A stretch of 35,976 bases of DNA, from the NCBI GenBank assembly GCA_013115125.1, contig JABANN010000353.1, positions 1-35,976 of the forward strand, in the 5' to 3' direction. The notes beneath the pieces were generated by a model. It was given only the letters and a program-made list of their open reading frames with translations. It was not told where the DNA came from and made no database searches. Positions 32,007 through 35,976 of the stretch are shown here, in pieces. A program made the translations under genes and the position numbers. Positions within the stretch are counted from its first letter, which is position 1, and each line of letters starts with the position of its first letter. This DNA is from Perkinsus olseni (Eukaryota > Perkinsozoa > Perkinsida).

Positions 32007-33161
32007 TCATCTATACACAGGTTCCCAAGTGTCCAGCCACTCACCGTCCATCAGACCTTTTCGAACCGGAGGATTGAACTCGTCACAAATCTGTCGTCCC
32101 CGATCGTAGTACCGCTCCATCCCCAAATCATCGCACTTCCCCGTCGCTGCTTCACCGCAAGACCAGCCGTCCTCGCTAGCGGCCCTCTCCTGCCTTCGGG
32201 CGCGCGGGAAAGTATCATTACCAGCCCCAGTGATCCACACCCCTCCATCCGGCGTCGCGAAGACCCTATGCCACGCTGCCGGTGCTGCCGATCGTCGATG
32301 AGGAATTGGAAACTTTCCTCGGCACACCTCCCGCTGGAGATCCACCACCCACAGAGCCCATGACGAGCTTTCTTTTATGTAGGCCAGGACATACGCCAGT
32401 CTCCTTTGGTGATCAACATCTACAGAGGCAGCAGCACAGTCCCCTAACTCAATGACTTCCTTCCAGCCACTGCGCTCGCCCCACAGCACTACCGACCTAC
32501 TGCCACCCTTCACGTCTAGTACAACCACTAGGCAGTCCTGATCAGCATCGATCGGCCTGTAGGCAGCAAAGCAATGAGGGACCGTTCTCGTCCGGCATAC
32601 AACCTCAGCCCGGCCAGCAACGTCTACCCGAGCAATTCTGAAGGGACCCCAGAGGCCATAGACACAATCGGTGCCAGTCGTCAGACAAAAGAACCGCGAT
32701 CGACCCCCTGACAGTAGGAGCTGCTCCCCCTTCCAGTCCGGAGAATAACGGTACACACCCGCGCTCTTCGCACAGATAACAGTATTATCAGGAGCGATAC
32801 AAGCGACGTCCAACGGGCTGAGCAAAAACCTTCTGTGCAGATTGGTCTCCATCTCTCCACAAGACATCAGCCGATCGATCTCGCAGATCCACCGGGGCAA
32901 CGGAGGACTCTCACCCTCCACGGTTGCAATAGCCTTCATAAGGAACAGGCCACTACCATCTGGCACCCTCAAACACCTCCGTACGTTCCCGGCCGGCTCT
33001 CTTCGAGCTCTATTGAAAGCCACCAACAGTGGCCGAGCGTAGCTCCAGATCACAACCAGGAGATCCTCCGGGACTTCATCGCCCTTCTTACTTGATAACT
33101 CGGCCAAGGCAAGCACGATACGATCGACTTCGGTGGGAATAAGCGGTACGTAGGTATGCAT
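32007..33161 (-). CDS. Hypothetical protein, possibly F-box-like with beta-propeller
   Basis: Uninterrupted 384-residue frame from ATG at 33161 to TGA at 32007. The N-terminal 60 residues are helical with a PEDLLVVIWSYA segment that recalls the start of F-box-like domains. The rest alternates short hydrophobic strands with turns and Trp/Asp ends (VACIAPDNTVICA; GVYRYSPDWKG; CVYGLWGPFRIARVDV; RRLAYVLAYI; ATPDGGVWITGAG), the rhythm of beta-propeller blades. No signal peptide or membrane segment. An adaptor role in ubiquitin ligase complexes would follow if the F-box reading is right, but I do not recognise the family. The lack of introns is unusual next to its intron-rich neighbours and could mean a retrocopy or a lineage-specific family. 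Confidence 0.72.
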   Translation of the reverse strand: MHTYVPLIPTEVDRIVLALAELSSKKGDEVPEDLLVVIWSYARPLLVAFNRARREPAGNVRRCLRVPDGSGLFLMKAIATVEGESPPLPRWICEIDRLMSCGEMETNLHRRFLLSPLDVACIAPDNTVICAKSAGVYRYSPDWKGEQLLLSGGRSRFFCLTTGTDCVYGLWGPFRIARVDVAGRAEVVCRTRTVPHCFAAYRPIDADQDCLVVVLDVKGGSRSVVLWGERSGWKEVIELGDCAAASVDVDHQRRLAYVLAYIKESSSWALWVVDLQREVCRGKFPIPHRRSAAPAAWHRVFATPDGGVWITGAGNDTFPRARRQERAASEDGWSCGEAATGKCDDLGMERYYDRGRQICDEFNPPVRKGLMDGEWLDTWEPVYR

Positions 33162-33917
33162 TAAAAATTCTTAGAAGTCCCTATAGACCGGCTCAACAGC
33201 AATAACAAGGCCACAATAATCTATCAGACAACGACCACTGGCTGAGCAACTGCAGCCACAGCCTCCCGCTGTACGAAGATGACAACCCACACTCCTGTAC
33301 TATTACCACCTAAGTAGAACTGGATACCAGCGCCCCAGTAGATCTCACAACGGCTGCTTTCAGGGAGTACCAAAAACCAACAACACGTGGATATACTGAA
33401 ACACGCCGGCAATGTCGGTATGTAGTTTGTCCCACCAAGAATTTCCGCCTTTTCGAAATTTTGCGCCGCAACGTTGCACAGGGCGAGTTCGCAAATGAAA
33501 CTTAGTGACTCGGAGCCGCCTGAAGTCACTACCGCCCTGACAGTCCAGAGACCTATCTATAAAAACTTCGAAGATTTTTCAGTCATTTTCCTTTTTCAGA
33601 TAGACAGACGGTATCTCAGTCTCAGTCCGCGAGTTCTTTCGGCTCGACTTCATTCAGGACGATTTACTCTACAAGCATGTACATCACCATAGAACCTAAC
33701 CCTATTATGATATCAATTGAGACCGATCAATGTAGGATTACAGTATCATTTCTACCCGCCTCCTGAGAGCTACCAGAAGCAGTCGCTACCACACCTCCGA
33801 CAACTTCGCATCATCGAGAGCCGCTCCCCATCACAGTGAAAGACGAGATGCCGATCACGGACTCTTCTGGGCAAAGCAGGACTGCAAAACAATCCACAGA
33901 GACATTCAGCTGCTATT

Positions 33918-34205
33918 ATGAACTCGACAACAGTCGAGAATAAGAAACAATGGATATCAGCCAACTCACAAGTAAACCTGAATGTAGTAAGTCAGCAGCA
34001 CCAAAGCCCCTCTAGTAGTAGAGTGGTAGTAGTGGTGTATCGCAAAGATGGAAAAACAACTGCCCAGCAAACTCCCAACGATAGCGCTGGGAGGTCGGGC
34101 ATGCTCAACAGTAGCGGTCGACAGGAGCTACACCCATTGCCTCGACGGGAACCGGCGGAAAACTGGTATGAGCCCCTGCCACCAGAGCAGCAAGTGTACA
34201 CTTAG
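33918..34205 (+). CDS. Possible small polar protein, unknown
   Basis: 95-residue frame with its own ATG, Gln/Ser/Pro-rich, ending with a WYEPLPPEQQVYT tail. It overlaps other coding-like pieces on the minus strand and has no recognised domain. Listed because it is the cleanest frame in the stretch, but it may be a shadow. Confidence 0.22.
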   Translation: MNSTTVENKKQWISANSQVNLNVVSQQHQSPSSSRVVVVVYRKDGKTTAQQTPNDSAGRSGMLNSSGRQELHPLPRREPAENWYEPLPPEQQVYT

Positions 34206-34222
34206 GAAAGAGAAGTGCAGAA

Positions 34223-34234
34223 GGGGGGGGGGGG
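34223..34234. repeat. G12 homopolymer
   Basis: Twelve G in a row on the + strand, just 3' of the ATP-grasp gene (C run on the coding strand). Length is likely to be variable and prone to sequencing error. Confidence 0.9.
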
Positions 34235-34286
34235 CGAATCCTCGACAACCCCAAGCAGGATAATGCAATATTGTTATAGTAATGAT

Positions 34287-35885
34287 TTACTCATCATAAT
34301 GCTTCTCGAACTCCACAGCAGCTTCCTTGTCGAGCTTGATGGCTAGTGCACCGACCTTGTCGAGGTCCTTTATAGGGGCCTTGAAAATAAGGTCTGCTAG
34401 CCACGTAGGTTGGCCCTCCTCAGGGCCCACTATGTGGTCCCCTTCCGAGATCAGAGGGTGATTGCTGACGACCTCCACACCATCCATGTGGTCCCACTGC
34501 TTAGTAAAGGACAAGTCTGAGATTCTCCCAGATCTCAAGGCATTGATAGTCGAGCAGGCAATAGCATAGCGCTGATCTTCAGGTAGCATCACCGGTGCAC
34601 TGGGGATGCCCACAGACAGAAGAAGCTCCTCGTCGACCAAGTCGACACCATTCGCAATCTTGTTCATCATATGGACCGGTCCTCCGCCCAGTCGGGCGTT
34701 CACCTCGATCAACCTCGGGCCCTTGCTAGTGTACTTGCCTTCAACGTGGAAAACACCGCTGCTGAAGCCCATAGCAAGTACCGAATCCACAGCCATCTTC
34801 CGGAGACCCTCGACCTGGTCCTTAGGCAGCATGCTCGGCATCACGTCCCAAGTCTCCATAAAGAAAGGCTCAACTGTCGGACCATTATCATGGACGGCCG
34901 CGTAAACACACTTGCCCTCACACATGACAGTGTCAATATCAACCTCGGACCCATCGAGGTACTCCTCCAGCGTGAAGTCGCCAAAATGGACCTTCGGGCC
35001 AGCAGACGCGTCACCGACACCTTCGCTGAACTCACCATCAACCACAACCATGTTCGAGATCATAGCACAAGTCTCATTATAAGTCTTGCAAAGATCATCA
35101 AAATCGGTCACTCTCTTGACGCCTTGTGAAGCGGAACCACACAGCGGCTTCAACACAGCCGGGAAGCCGACCGTATCAGCAGCACTCTGCAGGTCGTCCT
35201 CGGACTCGATCAAGTAGTTCTGCACACTCGGCAGACCGGCTTCCTTCAGAGCACGACGAGCCGCGTACTTGTCTCTAGCAGTCATAATGGACTTCTCAGT
35301 AGCACAACGAAGGCCTAGCTCTTTCCCTATGCGGGACATAGGCTGCAGACAGAGCTCGAAGAAGGTGCAGATTCCATCGATCTGGCAGCCGAGGTCTCTC
35401 AAGGCCGACACGGTATCCGCCACCACCTGATCTAGATCCGGCGACATGATGTCCATCGGGATGAACTTGGCGGCCTTCCCCTCTTCAACTAGGGACTTGC
35501 ACCAGGCATCAGGCTCGTCAACTAGGACCACGTTGACACCAAGATCAGAAGCTCGCTCGTAGATGAAGCGCTTGCCGGGATAACCCGTACCAAAGAACAC
35601 AATAGTAGAGCCTCGCAGCAACCTCAGTCTCAAGTCCTGCGACTCGGTAGTTTTGGCCGACAACAACTCCTTGGGGACCTTGGGTAGCGTAGAGAAGTTT
35701 GCTTCCGGAAAAATAGACGAGCAGGTCGACTGGACGCTAGCGTCGTCGTCTTCTTCTGTAGTAGAGGCCATAGACGGCGCGGGACCGTCTAGTTTAGAGT
35801 TGTAAAAAGGTAGGTCAGCAGATACTGCGGCTGTTGCCATTGTTGAAAAAAGAAGAAACTGCTCCCATGAGAAGTCAGGCAGCAT
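34287..35885 (-). CDS. Carnosine-synthase-like ATP-grasp ligase
   Basis: Uninterrupted frame of 532 residues from ATG at 35885; a second in-frame ATG at 35840 has a better start context (A at -3, G at +4) and gives 517 residues. After a disordered acidic N-terminus (to about 75) comes a Rossmann-like pre-ATP-grasp domain (GSTIVFFGTGYPGKRFIYE; VVLVDEPDAW), then the ATP-grasp fold: ARDKYAARRALKEAGLP, FPAVLKPLCGSASQGVKRV (ATP-binding Lys and loop), EEYLDGSEVDIDTVM, HVEGKYTSKGPRLIEVNARL with GGGPVH (metal-binding Glu/Asn and substrate loop). Closest known relatives are carnosine synthase 1 and similar enzymes that join beta-alanine or GABA to His with ATP cleavage to ADP. The exact substrates here are inferred. 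It is intronless in a region of intron-rich genes. A TTGCAG about 50 nt upstream could be a trans-splice acceptor. Confidence 0.85.
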   Translation of the reverse strand: MLPDFSWEQFLLFSTMATAAVSADLPFYNSKLDGPAPSMASTTEEDDDASVQSTCSSIFPEANFSTLPKVPKELLSAKTTESQDLRLRLLRGSTIVFFGTGYPGKRFIYERASDLGVNVVLVDEPDAWCKSLVEEGKAAKFIPMDIMSPDLDQVVADTVSALRDLGCQIDGICTFFELCLQPMSRIGKELGLRCATEKSIMTARDKYAARRALKEAGLPSVQNYLIESEDDLQSAADTVGFPAVLKPLCGSASQGVKRVTDFDDLCKTYNETCAMISNMVVVDGEFSEGVGDASAGPKVHFGDFTLEEYLDGSEVDIDTVMCEGKCVYAAVHDNGPTVEPFFMETWDVMPSMLPKDQVEGLRKMAVDSVLAMGFSSGVFHVEGKYTSKGPRLIEVNARLGGGPVHMMNKIANGVDLVDEELLLSVGIPSAPVMLPEDQRYAIACSTINALRSGRISDLSFTKQWDHMDGVEVVSNHPLISEGDHIVGPEEGQPTWLADLIFKAPIKDLDKVGALAIKLDKEAAVEFEKHYDE

Positions 35886-35976
35886 AGCGAAGAAAGGACC
35901 GTTGTGTTAGATACTCGCTCGCACCCATCAGTATTCCTGCAATATGTGTGAAGTGTGATTGTGTGAAACGGCTGTC

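Larger units (their letters stand above)
33162..34286. other. Unresolved stretch between two minus-strand genes
   Basis: Coding-like pieces occur on both strands but could not be joined: on the minus strand a hydrophobic stretch (GALVLLTYYIQVY) bounded by plausible splice sites at about 33974-34012, and a 100-codon open frame at 33224-33529 that has no ATG; on the + strand Ser/Thr/Pro-rich frames at about 33600-33768 and 33769-33946. A small multi-exon gene is likely here, strand unknown. Confidence 0.35.

Noticed and set aside
33224-33529. Minus-strand 101-codon gene
   Set aside because: The frame starts with GTG, has no ATG and no recognised motif; it may be part of an unresolved exon but is not supported as a gene.
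1-35976. CRISPR array, bacterial operon or defence system
   Set aside because: No regularly spaced repeats, no Shine-Dalgarno-linked genes; the spliced genes show that the DNA is eukaryotic.

Overview
This is a eukaryotic nuclear window, most likely from a perkinsozoan alveolate (Perkinsus-like). Reasons: very dense genes cut by many short introns (about 40-300 nt), spliced protein-coding genes packed head-to-tail on one strand, and lineage-type secreted Cys-rich proteins beside recognisable universal families. The organism call is inference from style; no rRNA or spliced leader was seen. Four genes (OFA-type transporter, ENPP phosphodiesterase, second MFS transporter, and nearly all of the M16 insulinase) could be rebuilt exon by exon by hand with codon phase agreeing at every junction.

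Layout. 1-850: a cluster of short palindromes next to a 5'-incomplete copy (+) of a secreted-protein gene. 1929-4369: a + strand FAM227-like gene, with further downstream exons that may belong to it. 4904-7922: three minus-strand secreted-protein genes (the full paralogue of the first gene, a two-repeat protein with a Cys-rich N-domain, and a small Cys-rich protein). 8363-10794: OFA-type MFS transporter, 11 exons. 11379-12311: Trp-rich low-complexity protein. 12816-16853: ENPP-type ectophosphodiesterase, 10 exons, one intron swollen to 1.95 kb by retroelement-derived sequence. 17296-19513: MFS transporter, 8 exons. 19948-28726: insulin-degrading-enzyme-like M16 metalloprotease, about 30 exons, with a 220-bp hAT-type MITE in one intron. 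29284-31403: nucleoporin NUP35/Nup53-like gene. 32007-33161: single-exon protein of unknown function. 34287-35885: carnosine-synthase-like ATP-grasp ligase.

All confident genes from 4.9 kb to the right edge lie on the minus strand, a one-way gene array of the kind known in dinoflagellates and Perkinsus. Functionally the array mixes membrane transport, extracellular phosphodiester cleavage, peptide degradation, dipeptide synthesis and nuclear pore structure; I see no obvious shared pathway.

The most unusual signals are genomic: over half of the 3' splice sites are followed directly by GT, often GTA, so that the start of the downstream exon repeats the start of the intron; a few introns appear to use odd ends (GC-AG, GG-AG, GT-GG); tRNA-like B-box sequences recur inside introns; and there are two striking perfect palindromes beside the secreted-protein paralogues.
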